From the NCBI RefSeq assembly GCF_005121165.3, contig NZ_CP034413.3:2542001-2606000 (forward strand): a DNA stretch of 64,000 nucleotides, in the 5' to 3' direction. This DNA is from Dysosmobacter welbionis. GTDB taxonomy: Bacteria; Bacillota; Clostridia; Oscillospirales; Oscillospiraceae. The stretch's first letter is position 1. The number at the start of each line of letters is the position of its first letter. The notes beneath the pieces were generated by a model, which worked only from the letters and a program-made list of their open reading frames with translations, did not search any database and was not told the DNA's origin. Shown here one piece after another: positions 33,397-42,425 of the stretch. A program made the position numbers and the translations under genes.

Positions 33397-34632
33397 TCAG
33401 GCCCGGGGCCTGCGGGCAGCCCGTCGGGCCTCCGCTTTTTTCTCCAGGTTGGAGACCACCAGGGCGCAGGCAGCGTCGCCCGTGATGTTCACCGTGGTGC
33501 GGCCCATGTCGAAGATGCGGTCCACGCCGATGACCAGGCCGATGCCTGCCACCGGCAGATTCACGCTCTCCAGCACCATGGTCAGCATCACCACGCCGGA
33601 GCCGGGGACACCCGCGGTTCCGATGGAGGCCAGGGTGGCGGTGAGCACAATGGTGATCATTTGGCCCAGGGTCAGGTCCACTCCGTAGCAGGTGGCGATG
33701 AACACGGCGCACACGCCCTGGTAGATGGCGGTGCCGTCCATGTTGATGGTGGCGCCCAGGGGCAGGACGAAGCTGGCGATGTCCCGCCGGGCGCCCAGCC
33801 GCTCCGTGCACTCCAGGTTCAAAGGCAGGGTGCCCACGGAGGAGGCAGAGGAGAACGCCATGGCCATGGCCGGGAACATCCCCTTGAAGAAGGCCAGCGG
33901 ACTCACGCCGCCCAGGGCCTTTACCGTGGCAGAGTAGACGATGACGGCGTGGAGGAAGTACCCGATATAGGCGCACAGCAGCACCAGGCCCAGATTGCCC
34001 AGGATCTGGGGACCGTTTTCCGCCACCACCGGCAGGATCAGGCAGAACACGCCGATGGGGGAGAGGCGCAGGATGATGTCCATGACCTTCATGCAGACCT
34101 CTGTAAGGCTGTCGACCAGCGCCGCTGCGGGCCGTCCCTTCTCTCCGGCGGCCAGGATGCCGAAGCCGAACAGCAGCGCCGCCACGATCACCTGCAGCAT
34201 GGAGGCGTTGGCAAAGGGGGCGATGATGTTGGAGGGGAAGATGTCCACCAGCGTGTCCATGAAGCTGGCGGTCTCACCGGGCTCAAAGGTGACACCGGTG
34301 GGGTCGATGACCGTGAAGAAGCCCTTGAACAGGTTGGCCAGGAACATGGCCAGCACGATGGCCCCGGCAGTGGTGCAGGTATAATACACCAGCGTTTTGA
34401 CGCCGATGGAACCCACCTTGCGGATATCGCTCATGGAGATGATGCCGGAGAGAATGGAGAAAAAGACGATGGGCACCACCACGAACTTCAGCAGGTTCAG
34501 GAAAATGGTGCCGAAGGGCTTGATATAGCTGACGGCAAAGGTGGGATTTCCCGTGAAGGCCATGCCGACCGCGATGCCTAGCCCCAGCGCCAGAAAGATT
34601 TGGAGGGAGAGAGGAATTTTTTTCTGCTTCAT
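33397..34632 (-). CDS. Dicarboxylate/amino acid:cation symporter (DAACS family)
   Basis: A 411-residue transporter of the glutamate/aspartate/serine Na+ or H+ symporter family. Visible hallmarks: the HP1 serine-rich SSASSVGTLP, GATINMDGTAIYQGV in TM7, the HP2 region IGTAGVPGSGVVML and NITGDAACALV in TM8. It brings in dicarboxylic or small neutral amino acids. ATG 34632 is preceded by AAAGGAG. The 5' leader contains a strong hairpin (34668-34700) and a sigma-A promoter (34713-34741). It is monocistronic. Confidence 0.9.
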   Translation of the reverse strand: MKQKKIPLSLQIFLALGLGIAVGMAFTGNPTFAVSYIKPFGTIFLNLLKFVVVPIVFFSILSGIISMSDIRKVGSIGVKTLVYYTCTTAGAIVLAMFLANLFKGFFTVIDPTGVTFEPGETASFMDTLVDIFPSNIIAPFANASMLQVIVAALLFGFGILAAGEKGRPAAALVDSLTEVCMKVMDIILRLSPIGVFCLILPVVAENGPQILGNLGLVLLCAYIGYFLHAVIVYSATVKALGGVSPLAFFKGMFPAMAMAFSSASSVGTLPLNLECTERLGARRDIASFVLPLGATINMDGTAIYQGVCAVFIATCYGVDLTLGQMITIVLTATLASIGTAGVPGSGVVMLTMVLESVNLPVAGIGLVIGVDRIFDMGRTTVNITGDAACALVVSNLEKKAEARRAARRPRA

Positions 34633-34987
34633 ATACGCGCTCCTTTGCTTGGTGAACTGTTGTGCAGGGCCATTCGGCGGAAAGACCGCCCGAAATGGCC
34701 GAAAACTAATCTAGTATATCAAAAAAACTGGGACAGCACAACCCTCTTTTGCAACAGAGTGCCCATTTCCGCTGCTTAGAAACCTGATTTCAATTTCTGT
34801 TTATTTTGTCAGGAAGGCGGAGGGTATAGATACGATCCCGGCATGGATGGCAGAGATGGAGAAGAGAACCTGGCATCTCCACTGGGCGGCGTGGGAAAAG
34901 CGGCGGATCCGGGCTCGAACATTGACGGCCTGTAAAAGAGTCCCCCGGACAGAAAACGACCTCTCCCGATCCGGAGAGGCCGTTTGT
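34633..34987 (-). promoter_or_regulatory. 355-base intergenic region: symporter promoter and leader hairpin, next-gene terminator
   Basis: Leftward promoter TTGTGC (34741-34736), 17 bases, TATACT (34718-34713). The leader hairpin pairs GGCCATT..GGCGG (34668-34680) with CCGCC..AATGGCC (34686-34700). A terminator for the TRIC-like gene lies at 34953-34985 (CCTCTCC/GGAGAGG, then TTTT leftward). Between about 34745 and 34950 I see no gene or motif. Confidence 0.55.
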
Positions 34988-35617
34988 TCAGTCATGGGCG
35001 TGAGGCAGGTTCCAGCGGAAGTGGGCGGAGAGGATGCGGACGGCGACCACAAGCGCACTGCCGCAGAGCATGGCGGCCATCTCTCCCGCCAGGGGCCAGA
35101 GGACCACGCAGGCCAGCGCCCCGGCCAGGGAGGCGGAGGCATAGACATGCTTGACGAAAATGTAGGGCGTGTCCCCGGCCAGCACGTCCCGCAGCACGCC
35201 GCCGCCCACGCCGGTAACCACGCCCACAAACACCAGCAGGAACAGGGTGGGGCGGGCCGCGTGTTCATAGGCAATGCGGATGCCCGCCACAGTGAAAATG
35301 CCAAGGCCCGCGGAGTCCATAATCAGCAGCACCAAGTCGTAGAGCCGCTGGTCCCACATGAGGAGCCGCCGGATGCGGGGCAGAAACAGCACCAGGGAGG
35401 TCAGCAGGGCCACCACGGCGTAGATGGGATCCTGGAAGGTGCCCGGCGGCGTGATGCCCAAGAGCAGGTCCCGGATGACGCCGCCGCCCACCGCGGTGGT
35501 GAGGCCCAGAATGCAGACGCCGAAAACGTCCATGTTCTTTTTCAGGCCGGTGATGGCGCCGGAGGCGGCAAAAGCGAGCGTCCCAACCAGCTCCAGGATC
35601 AGAAACAGCTGTTCCAT
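34988..35617 (-). CDS. TRIC-channel/UPF0126-type membrane protein
   Basis: A 209-residue protein with seven predicted membrane helices made of two repeats of a glycine-rich unit (GLTTAVGGGVIRDLLLG and VGVVTGVGGGVLRDVLAGDTP), the signature of the UPF0126/TRIC family. Relatives form cation channels; in bacteria a role in glycine uptake has also been proposed. ATG 35617 is chosen because MEQLFLILELVG begins the first helix. The gene starts 5 bases after the LysR stop, so it is the second gene of an operon. Confidence 0.85.
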   Translation of the reverse strand: MEQLFLILELVGTLAFAASGAITGLKKNMDVFGVCILGLTTAVGGGVIRDLLLGITPPGTFQDPIYAVVALLTSLVLFLPRIRRLLMWDQRLYDLVLLIMDSAGLGIFTVAGIRIAYEHAARPTLFLLVFVGVVTGVGGGVLRDVLAGDTPYIFVKHVYASASLAGALACVVLWPLAGEMAAMLCGSALVVAVRILSAHFRWNLPHAHD

Positions 35618-35622
35618 GGCCG

Positions 35623-36513
35623 TCACCGGGCGTCCTGCCGGACCATCTCCATAAAGGCGGAGGCCGCGGCGGTGGGCGTCACGTCCCGCAGGGTGCACAT
35701 GTCCACGCTGCGGGCAGGAATGGTGAAGTCGGTTTTCAGCAGGCGGATGTCCCCGCTGTCCAGGGCCTTCTGCACAAACTCCAGCGTCACACCGGCCACC
35801 CCCAGGCCGATCCGGGCCAGGGATACCAGAAGGCTCCGGGAGGAGAGCTCGATTTCCGGCGTCAGGGTGATGCCGCTTTGCAGAAAGTACTGCTCCAGAA
35901 ACACCCGGCTGCTGGCCTTGCGCTCCAGCAGGATCAGGGGGAACTCCGCGATCTCCTGCCGGGTATACACGTGGTCGAAGTCACAGTCGTAGCCGCTGCC
36001 CGCCACAAAGACGGAGTGGGTGGCGAAGCAGGACCAGGTATGCAGCGCGGCGGGGTCCGTGGGGGAGGAGGCGAAGGCGATGTCCACAGCGCCGGATTTC
36101 AGCATGCTCAGCACCTTGGCGCTGCGGCCGCTGACAATCTTCAGCCGGATGCCCGGGTGCTGGCGGTGGAAGGCCTCCAAATATGGCGTCAGGAAAAAGC
36201 TGGTGACAGTGTCGCTGGCGCCGATAGTCAGGGTGCCCAGCAACAGCTGCTGGGCCTGGGACAGCTTGTCCTCCCCTGTGGCCAGCAGGCCCAGGGCGCT
36301 GCGGACATACTGGTAGAGCATCTGCCCCTCCCAGGTGAGGGAGACGCCCCGGGGACTGCGGGCGAACAGGCGGGCCTGGAGCGCCGTCTCCAGCTGCTTG
36401 ATAGACTGGCTCACCGCCGACTGGGAGATGTAGAGGTTTTTTGCCGCCAGGGAGATGTTGCCCGTCTCCGCCACCTCTTTGAACACTCGGTACAGCTCCA
36501 GCTTGACCGCCAT
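35623..36513 (-). CDS. LysR-family transcriptional regulator
   Basis: A 296-residue regulator. The N-terminal winged helix (1-60: ELYRVFKEVAETGNISLAAK, ISQSAVSQSIKQLETAL) and the two-lobed substrate-binding domain (~90-290: TLTIGASDTVTSFFLTPYLE) are typical of the CysB/CysL-like branch. Unusually, it precedes its probable target (the TRIC-like gene) on the same strand rather than being divergent. A 6-bp inverted repeat at 36541-36566 lies just upstream of its start. Ligand unknown. Confidence 0.88.
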   Translation of the reverse strand: MAVKLELYRVFKEVAETGNISLAAKNLYISQSAVSQSIKQLETALQARLFARSPRGVSLTWEGQMLYQYVRSALGLLATGEDKLSQAQQLLLGTLTIGASDTVTSFFLTPYLEAFHRQHPGIRLKIVSGRSAKVLSMLKSGAVDIAFASSPTDPAALHTWSCFATHSVFVAGSGYDCDFDHVYTRQEIAEFPLILLERKASSRVFLEQYFLQSGITLTPEIELSSRSLLVSLARIGLGVAGVTLEFVQKALDSGDIRLLKTDFTIPARSVDMCTLRDVTPTAAASAFMEMVRQDAR

Positions 36514-36540
36514 GGATCATCCCTCCAGCAATCAGAATTT

Positions 36541-36566
36541 CTTATAGTGTCCGGAATCATTATAAG
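36541..36566. promoter_or_regulatory. Inverted repeat upstream of the LysR gene
   Basis: CTTATA (36541-36546) and TATAAG (36561-36566), 14 bases apart and 28 bases upstream of the LysR start. It may be an autoregulatory LysR site or a -10 region. Confidence 0.35.
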
Positions 36567-36615
36567 GGATGACTGGAGGAAACGCAACGGCGGCGGAAAA
36601 ATTTTCGGTTTTTCT

Positions 36616-36643
36616 TTGCAAGCGGGATGGTTTTTGGTATACT
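36616..36643 (+). promoter_or_regulatory. Promoter of the YmdB-like gene
   Basis: TTGCAA (36616-36621), 16 bases, TATACT (36638-36643), 33 bases before the ATG. Confidence 0.6.
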
Positions 36644-36676
36644 AACACATTAGATTGTAAAGACGGGAGGCGCGCT

Positions 36677-37450
36677 ATGCTGTATCACATTCTGGCAGTG
36701 GGCGACGTGGTGATGGAGCCCGGCCTCCGCCATCTGGAGCGGCACCTGCGTCCCCTCCAGAAGTGGAAGGCCATCGACTTCACGGTGGTGAACGGCGAGA
36801 ATGCCGCCGGAGTGGGGCTGACCCGCGACCAGGCGGAGCGGATCTACGACGCCGGTGCCGACGTGGTGACCTTGGGGAACCACGCCTTCGGCAAGAGCCA
36901 GATTGCGGATTTCCTGGAGGACGCGCCCTGGCTGCTGCGGCCCGCCAACTACACCGGCCGGGCCCCGGGTCGGGGCTGCGGTGTTTACGACCTGGGCGGC
37001 GTCCGGATCCGGGTGCTGAACCTGATCGGCCGGTGCGACCTGGCCTGGGGGGCGGACAACCCCTTCACGGCGGCGGACCGGCTGCTGGAGAGAGACGCGG
37101 CGGACTTCACCCTGGTGGACTTCCACGCGGAGGCAACCAGTGAGAAACTGGCCATGGGCTACTATCTGGACGGGCGGGTGTCCGCCCTGTGGGGGACCCA
37201 TACCCACGTGCCCACCGCTGACGAGCGGGTGTGTCCCAGGGGCACGGGCTATATTACGGATTTGGGAATGACCGGGTCCATCGAGTCGGTGCTGGGCATC
37301 GACCCCCGGCAGTCCGTGGAGGGATTCCTGGGCGGCCTGCCGGGCCGCTACCGGGCGCCGGAGGGACCCGCCAAGCTCCAGGGGGCCATCTTCACGCTGG
37401 ACAGCGCCACCGGACTGTGCACCGCCGTGGAGCGGATCGACGTACGGTGA
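36677..37450 (+). CDS. YmdB-family metallophosphoesterase (TIGR00282)
   Basis: A 257-residue metallophosphatase. Motifs: VGDVVMEPGLR (metal Asp), VVNGENAAGVGLT (Asn/Glu), VTLGNHAFGK (GNH), VDFHAEATSEK and WGTHTHVPTADE (HxH). This arrangement is the YmdB/TIGR00282 family, which hydrolyses 2',3'-cyclic nucleotides in Bacillus and influences biofilm and motility decisions. ATG 36677 follows GGGAGG. It is followed after 56 bases by the YbaK-like gene, probably in the same transcript. Confidence 0.88.
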   Translation: MLYHILAVGDVVMEPGLRHLERHLRPLQKWKAIDFTVVNGENAAGVGLTRDQAERIYDAGADVVTLGNHAFGKSQIADFLEDAPWLLRPANYTGRAPGRGCGVYDLGGVRIRVLNLIGRCDLAWGADNPFTAADRLLERDAADFTLVDFHAEATSEKLAMGYYLDGRVSALWGTHTHVPTADERVCPRGTGYITDLGMTGSIESVLGIDPRQSVEGFLGGLPGRYRAPEGPAKLQGAIFTLDSATGLCTAVERIDVR

Positions 37451-37506
37451 CCGGGACGATTTCAAACCGGCTGGTTAAAATTTCAGATAGAGAGGAACGA
37501 ACCATC

Positions 37507-37995
37507 ATGTCCATTGAAAAAGTCAGAGCACATTTCAAGCCCCTCGGCATCGAAGAGCGAATCCGGGAGTTCGATGTCTCCTCCGCCACGGTGGAGCTGG
37601 CGGCGGTGGCCGTGGGTGTGGAGGGCGCCCGCATTGCCAAGAGCCTCAGCTTCAAGGTGGAGGACAAGCCCATCATCATTGTGGTGGCGGGGGACGCCAA
37701 GGTGGACAACAGCCGCTACAAGGCCCAGTTCCACACCAAGGCCAAAATGCTGACCCATGAGGAGGCCCACGAGCTGATCGGCCACGACGTGGGCGGCGTG
37801 TGCCCCTTTGCCCTGCCGGAGGATGTGAAGGTGTACCTGGATGTGTCCATGAAGCGGTTCGAGACGGTGTTCCCCGCCGCAGGCAGCAGCAACAGCGCCG
37901 TGGAGATGACCTGCGACGAGCTGGAGCGGTACGCCTCCAACTTTGCCGCGTGGGTGGATGTGTGCAAGGGCTGGCGGCCCGAGGAGCAGGGATGA
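37507..37995 (+). CDS. YbaK/EbsC-family aminoacyl-tRNA deacylase-like protein
   Basis: A 162-residue editing-domain protein related to Cys-tRNA(Pro) and Ala-tRNA(Pro) deacylases. It has the conserved SLSFKVEDKPIIIVVAGDAKVD core with the lysine in IAKSLSFK and the GHDVGGVCPFAL motif. Most relatives clear mischarged tRNAs; the exact substrate is not shown. It is 4-base overlapped (ATGA) by the SbcD-like phosphoesterase gene downstream. Confidence 0.85.
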   Translation: MSIEKVRAHFKPLGIEERIREFDVSSATVELAAVAVGVEGARIAKSLSFKVEDKPIIIVVAGDAKVDNSRYKAQFHTKAKMLTHEEAHELIGHDVGGVCPFALPEDVKVYLDVSMKRFETVFPAAGSSNSAVEMTCDELERYASNFAAWVDVCKGWRPEEQG

Positions 37996-39089
37996 TCCGG
38001 TTTCTGCACGGCGCGGACTTCCACCTGGACAGCGCCTTTGGCGCCCTGCCGCCCGGACAGGCGGCGGCCCGCCGCCGGGAGAGCCGGGAGCTGGCTCTCC
38101 GTCTGGCGGACTACGTGAAGGAACACGGCATCGATCTGGTGCTGCTGGCGGGGGATCTGTTCGACAGCGCCAGCCCCTTCCGGGAGACGGGGGAACAGCT
38201 GGCCGCCGCTCTGGGACAGATGCGGGCCAGGGTGTTCATCTCCCCCGGCAACCACGACTGGTACGGACCCGGCAGTCCCTGGGAGACGGTGGACTGGCCG
38301 GAGAATGTGTACGTATTCAAAGAGAACAGGCTCACGGCCGTGGAGGTGCCGGAGCGGAACTTGGTGATCCACGGGGCGGCATTCTCCGGCCCGGAACAGC
38401 CGGAGAGCCTGCTGGCGGGTTTCACCGCCCCGGCAGACGGAAAGTGTCACATCGGCCTGCTCCATGGGGAGCTGGACGGGGCGGAGGCGCGGTACGGCCC
38501 CATCCGCCGGGAAGAGGCGGCGGCCAGCGGCCTCTGCTATCTGGCACTGGGCCACGTCCACAAGCGGACGGCGCCCCTGACACTGGGGCGGACGGTCTGC
38601 GCCTGGCCCGGCTGTCCGGAGGGCCGGGGGTTCGACGAGCTGGGGGAGAAAGGTTTTTACGAGGGGACGATCTCCGACGGCGGAGAGGTCTCCCTGACCT
38701 TTGTGCCCTTTGCCCGGCACCGGTATGAGGTTTTAGAGGTGGACGTCACCGGAAAAGAGCCCCGGGCCGCCGTGGAGGCAGCTCTGCCGCCGGAGACGGC
38801 CGGGGACCTGTACCGCATCCTCCTCACCGGCGAGACCGGAGAGGGCGGCGCTGGCGCCGCGGCCATCCAGGAGGCGCTGGCGGACCGGTTTTACGCCCTG
38901 GAGGTCCGGGACCGCACCCGTATGGCGGAGGACCTGTGGCGGCGGGCGGAGGAGGACTCCCTCCGGGGCCTGTTTCTCCGGGAGCTGCGCCAGCGGCGGA
39001 AGCAGGCGGAGACGGAAGCGGAACGGGCGGAGATCGACCTGGCGGCCCGGTTCGGCCTGGCGGCGCTGGACCACCGGGATCTGGGGTGA
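37992..39089 (+). CDS. SbcD/YhaO-like metallophosphoesterase
   Basis: A 365-residue Mre11/SbcD-type DNA exonuclease-like protein. Metal motifs: HGADFHLDSAF (DxH), LLAGDLFDSA (GD), SPGNHDWYG (GNHD), GLLHGEL and LALGHVHKR (GHxH). The C terminus is charged and helical. SbcD/YhaO normally work with an SMC-like ATPase (SbcC/YhaN) encoded immediately downstream; here the next gene is an asparaginase and no ATPase is present in the window. ATG 37992 overlaps the YbaK stop. Confidence 0.85.
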   Translation: MIRFLHGADFHLDSAFGALPPGQAAARRRESRELALRLADYVKEHGIDLVLLAGDLFDSASPFRETGEQLAAALGQMRARVFISPGNHDWYGPGSPWETVDWPENVYVFKENRLTAVEVPERNLVIHGAAFSGPEQPESLLAGFTAPADGKCHIGLLHGELDGAEARYGPIRREEAAASGLCYLALGHVHKRTAPLTLGRTVCAWPGCPEGRGFDELGEKGFYEGTISDGGEVSLTFVPFARHRYEVLEVDVTGKEPRAAVEAALPPETAGDLYRILLTGETGEGGAGAAAIQEALADRFYALEVRDRTRMAEDLWRRAEEDSLRGLFLRELRQRRKQAETEAERAEIDLAARFGLAALDHRDLG

Positions 39090-39106
39090 GCGGAGGAGCG
39101 GATGAA

Positions 39107-40108
39107 ATGAATGAGATGAAGAAGATTCTGCTGATCGGCACTGGCGGCACCATCGCCTCGGACGTGACGGACAGCGGCCTTGCGCCGGAGCTGACCACGG
39201 AGCAGCTGCTCTCCCATATTCCCGGGATCTCGGACATCTGCGGCGTGGACTGCCTCCAGCTGCTGAACCTGGACAGCACCAACATGACCCCGGCTCACTG
39301 GCTGGAGATCGCCGCCTGTATCCGGGACCACTACGGCTGCTATGACGGCTTTGTTATCACCCACGGCACGGACACCATGGCGTATACGGCGGCGGCCCTG
39401 AGCTATCTGATCCAGGGTAGTCCTAAGCCTATTGTGCTGACCGGCGCCCAGAGACCCATCGGATTTGATTCCACGGATTCCAAGACAAATCTGGCGGACG
39501 CCTTCCGCTGCGCGGCGGAGGACCTGCCGGGGGTCTCTATCGTGTTCAACAGCCGGGTGATCCTGGGGACCCGGGCCAAGAAGACCCGCTCCAAGAGCTT
39601 CCAGGCCTTTTCCAGCATCAATCACCCGGAGCTGGGCGTCCTGCGGGACGGCGTGCTGCTGCGGTACATCCGCCAGGACTGCCGGGAGGCCCCGGTGTTT
39701 TACGACCGCCTGGACCCGCGGGTGGCCCTGCTGAAGCTGGTGCCCGGCACCGGGCGGGATGCGGCGGACTTCCTGCTGGAGCGGAACGACGCCCTGATTA
39801 TCGAGAGCTTCGGCGTGGGCGGCCTGCCGGAGGCGGGCGGCTTTTACGACTGCGTCCGCCGCTGGATGGAGGCGGGGCGGGTCGTCGTTCTCACCACCCA
39901 GGTGGAGAATGAGGGCAGCGACCTGGGGGTGTATCACGTGGGCTACCGCCTCAAAAGCGATCTGGGGGTGCTGGAGGCCTACGACATGACCACGGAGGCC
40001 GTGGTGGCCAAGCTCATGTGGATCCTGGGGCAGACCCGGCGGCGGGAGGAAGTGGAGCGGCTGTTCTACACACCGGTGGCCCGGGACATCCTCTGGCCCG
40101 GCCTGTAA
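39107..40108 (+). CDS. ansA: Type I L-asparaginase
   Basis: A 333-residue cytoplasmic asparaginase that hydrolyses L-asparagine to aspartate and ammonia. Both catalytic threonines are visible: LIGTGGTIAS near residue 14 and THGTDTMAYTA near residue 88; the LTGAQRPIGFDSTD loop is also conserved. There is no signal peptide, so it is the intracellular low-affinity type. GGAGGAGCGG precedes ATG 39107. It lies 17 bases after the SbcD-like gene and is probably co-transcribed. Confidence 0.88.
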   Translation: MNEMKKILLIGTGGTIASDVTDSGLAPELTTEQLLSHIPGISDICGVDCLQLLNLDSTNMTPAHWLEIAACIRDHYGCYDGFVITHGTDTMAYTAAALSYLIQGSPKPIVLTGAQRPIGFDSTDSKTNLADAFRCAAEDLPGVSIVFNSRVILGTRAKKTRSKSFQAFSSINHPELGVLRDGVLLRYIRQDCREAPVFYDRLDPRVALLKLVPGTGRDAADFLLERNDALIIESFGVGGLPEAGGFYDCVRRWMEAGRVVVLTTQVENEGSDLGVYHVGYRLKSDLGVLEAYDMTTEAVVAKLMWILGQTRRREEVERLFYTPVARDILWPGL

Positions 40109-40151
40109 AGACAGAGGGAACCGACGTCCGGAAAAAGGCAGGTTCCCCCAC

Positions 40152-40180
40152 TTGACAAGGAAAAAGGCCCGTGATATATT
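40152..40180 (+). promoter_or_regulatory. Promoter of the thrS T-box leader
   Basis: TTGACA (40152-40157), 17 bases, TATATT (40175-40180). Transcription should start near 40187, at the head of the T-box RNA. Confidence 0.75.
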
Positions 40181-40186
40181 TATTTT

Positions 40187-40437
40187 TACTGAAAAAAGCA
40201 TTGAAAAGGACGCTGTCCGGGACTCGACAGCAGAGAGGGACCGCCGCTGGCTGAAAGCGGACCCCGCCAGAGCCCGGAACACAGCCACCGCCTTGGAGCC
40301 GCCCACCGATATGTAGGCTGGGACGGGACCTCCCGTTATAGAGGACACGAGCGGCATCCCTCCGGGGATGCAAGCAGGGTGGAACCGTGGAATACGATTT
40401 TGTATCCCACCCCTGATTTTTCAGGGGTGGGATTTTT
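40187..40437 (+). ncRNA. T-box leader controlling thrS
   Basis: A ~250-base untranslated leader with a T-box layout: Stem I region with the GCTGAAAGC loop (about 40249-40257), a middle stem region, the T-box sequence AGGGTGGAACCGTG at 40376-40389, and a 13-bp terminator stem (40404-40416 with 40421-40433) followed by TTTTT. Uncharged tRNA stabilises the antiterminator and turns on thrS. The specifier codon is probably ACA or ACC near 40279-40291, but I could not fix it by folding. Confidence 0.85.
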
Positions 40438-40471
40438 GTTTTCTGCCCCTTGAACAAAAGGAGGATCAACC

Positions 40472-42238
40472 ATGTCTGAAGAAGTGAAGAACAACGAGTT
40501 TACCTTTGAGAATCCGGCGTACCGCCAGACCTACTGGCACACCTGCTCCCACGTGATGGCCCAGGCCGTGAAGCGCCTGTGGCCGGAGGTGAAGCTGGCC
40601 ATCGGCCCCTCCATCGACGAGGGCTGGTACTACGACCTGGACGCCCCCTTCGCCTTCACGCCGGAGCACCTGGAGAAGATCGAGGCAGAGATGCGGAAGA
40701 TCTGCAAGGAGAAGCTGAAGCTGGAGCGGTTCGAACTGCCCCGGGAGGAGGCTTTGAAGTTCATGGAGGAGAAGGCAGAGCCCTACAAGGTGGAGCTTAT
40801 CAACGACCTGCCCGCAGACGCCCATATCTCCTTCTACAAGCAGGGCGAGTTCACGGATCTCTGCGCCGGCCCCCATCTGGACTCCACCGGCCGCATCAAG
40901 GGCAACGCCCTCAAGCTCACCGCTTGCAACGCCGCCTACTGGCGGGGTGATTCCAACCGGGAGACCCTCCAGCGGATTTACGGCATCGCCTTCCCGAAGA
41001 AGGACGAGCTGGATGCCTACCTCCAGCGGATCGAAGAGGCTAAGAAGCGGGACCACCGGAAGCTGGGCCGGGAGCTGGGCCTGTTCATGCTGCGGGACGA
41101 GGGGCCTGGCTTCCCCTTCTTCCTGCCCAAGGGCATGACCTTGAAAAACACCCTGCTGGATTACTGGCGCCAGGTCCACAAGAAGTACGGCTATGTGGAG
41201 ATCTCCACCCCCATCATCCTCAACCGTCAGCTGTGGGAGCGTTCCGGCCACTGGGACCACTATAAGCAGAACATGTACACCACTGTTATCGACGAAGAGG
41301 ATTACGCCATCAAGCCCATGAACTGCCCCGGCGGCATGCTGGTCTACGCCAGCGAGCCTCACTCCTACCGGGAGCTGCCCCTGCGGGTGGGCGAGCTGGG
41401 CCTGGTACACCGGCACGAGCTGTCCGGTGCGCTCCACGGCCTGTTCCGGGTCCGCTGCTTCACCCAGGACGACGCCCACATCTTCATGACCCCGGACCAG
41501 ATGAAGGACGTGATCCAGGAGACGGTCCGCCTGTTCGACGAAGTGTACTCCACCTTCGGCCTCAGCTACACCATTGAACTCAGCACCATGCCGGAGGATC
41601 ACATCGGCACTGTGGAGGAGTGGGAGCATAACCAGGACATCCTGAAAAACGCTATCACCGACATGGGCAAGACCTTCGAGGTCAACGAGGGCGACGGCGC
41701 TTTCTATGGCCCCAAGCTGGACTTCCATCTGGCCGATTCCCTGGGCCGCACTTGGCAGTGCGGCACCATCCAGCTGGACAGCCAGCTGCCGGAGCGGTTT
41801 GAACTGGAGTACACCGGAGAGGACGGCCAGAAGCACCGCCCCGTCATGGTCCATCGGGTGGTTCTGGGCAGCGTGGAGCGGTTCATCGGCGTCATCACCG
41901 AGCACTTTGCCGGCGCGTTCCCGGTGTGGCTGAACCCGGTGCAGGTGAAGGTCCTGCCCATTACAGACCGCGCCCTGGAATACGCCGATCAGATCGCAAA
42001 GCAGCTGGATGCCGCCGGCTTCCGGGTGGAGGTGGACGGCCGCAACGAGAAGATCGGCAAGAAGATCCGGGAGGCCACCCTGGAGAAGATCCCCTATATG
42101 CTGGTAGTGGGCGACCGGGATATGGAAAACCAGACCGTCTCCGTCCGCCTGCGGACCGGTGAGGATCTGGGCGCCATGTCCGTGGCGGATTTTGCCGCCC
42201 GGCTGAAGCAGGACGTGGACACCAAGGCCATCTGGTAA
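40472..42238 (+). CDS. thrS: Threonyl-tRNA synthetase lacking the TGS domain
   Basis: A class II synthetase of 588 residues. It begins almost directly with the N2 editing domain (WHTCSHVMAQAVKRLWP with the HxxxH motif, then FTDLCAGPHL) and continues with the catalytic core (FFLPKGM, MNCPGGMLVY, FRVRCFTQDDAHIF with zinc ligands, GDGAFYGPKLD) and the anticodon-binding domain (VLPITDRALEYADQIAKQLD). The usual ~60-residue TGS domain is absent; the start is secure because the T-box terminator and AAAGGAGG immediately precede ATG 40472. TGS-less ThrRS is known in part of the Clostridia. Confidence 0.93.
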   Translation: MSEEVKNNEFTFENPAYRQTYWHTCSHVMAQAVKRLWPEVKLAIGPSIDEGWYYDLDAPFAFTPEHLEKIEAEMRKICKEKLKLERFELPREEALKFMEEKAEPYKVELINDLPADAHISFYKQGEFTDLCAGPHLDSTGRIKGNALKLTACNAAYWRGDSNRETLQRIYGIAFPKKDELDAYLQRIEEAKKRDHRKLGRELGLFMLRDEGPGFPFFLPKGMTLKNTLLDYWRQVHKKYGYVEISTPIILNRQLWERSGHWDHYKQNMYTTVIDEEDYAIKPMNCPGGMLVYASEPHSYRELPLRVGELGLVHRHELSGALHGLFRVRCFTQDDAHIFMTPDQMKDVIQETVRLFDEVYSTFGLSYTIELSTMPEDHIGTVEEWEHNQDILKNAITDMGKTFEVNEGDGAFYGPKLDFHLADSLGRTWQCGTIQLDSQLPERFELEYTGEDGQKHRPVMVHRVVLGSVERFIGVITEHFAGAFPVWLNPVQVKVLPITDRALEYADQIAKQLDAAGFRVEVDGRNEKIGKKIREATLEKIPYMLVVGDRDMENQTVSVRLRTGEDLGAMSVADFAARLKQDVDTKAIW

Positions 42239-42358
42239 AAATGCGTTCCCCTCACAGCGGCCCGGGGCCGAACCCGGACCGCTGTGTCCGATTCCGCAAC
42301 GGGCGCTCCCGCATCCGGGCAGCGGAAAGATGGCGGGCATTTTCGGTGGTTCTGCACA

Positions 42359-42387
42359 TTGCCGGGACCGCCCGGACGGTATACAAT
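42359..42387 (+). promoter_or_regulatory. Promoter of lplA
   Basis: TTGCCG (42359-42364), 17 bases, TACAAT (42382-42387), 38 bases before the ATG. Confidence 0.6.
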
Positions 42388-42425
42388 AGAAAAAACATCC
42401 GGCACTTTTTGCAGAGGAGGCGGCT

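Noticed and set aside
34745-34950. tRNA-like string (GGGCTCGAAC) near 34905
   Set aside because: No matching acceptor stem, D arm or anticodon arm around it.
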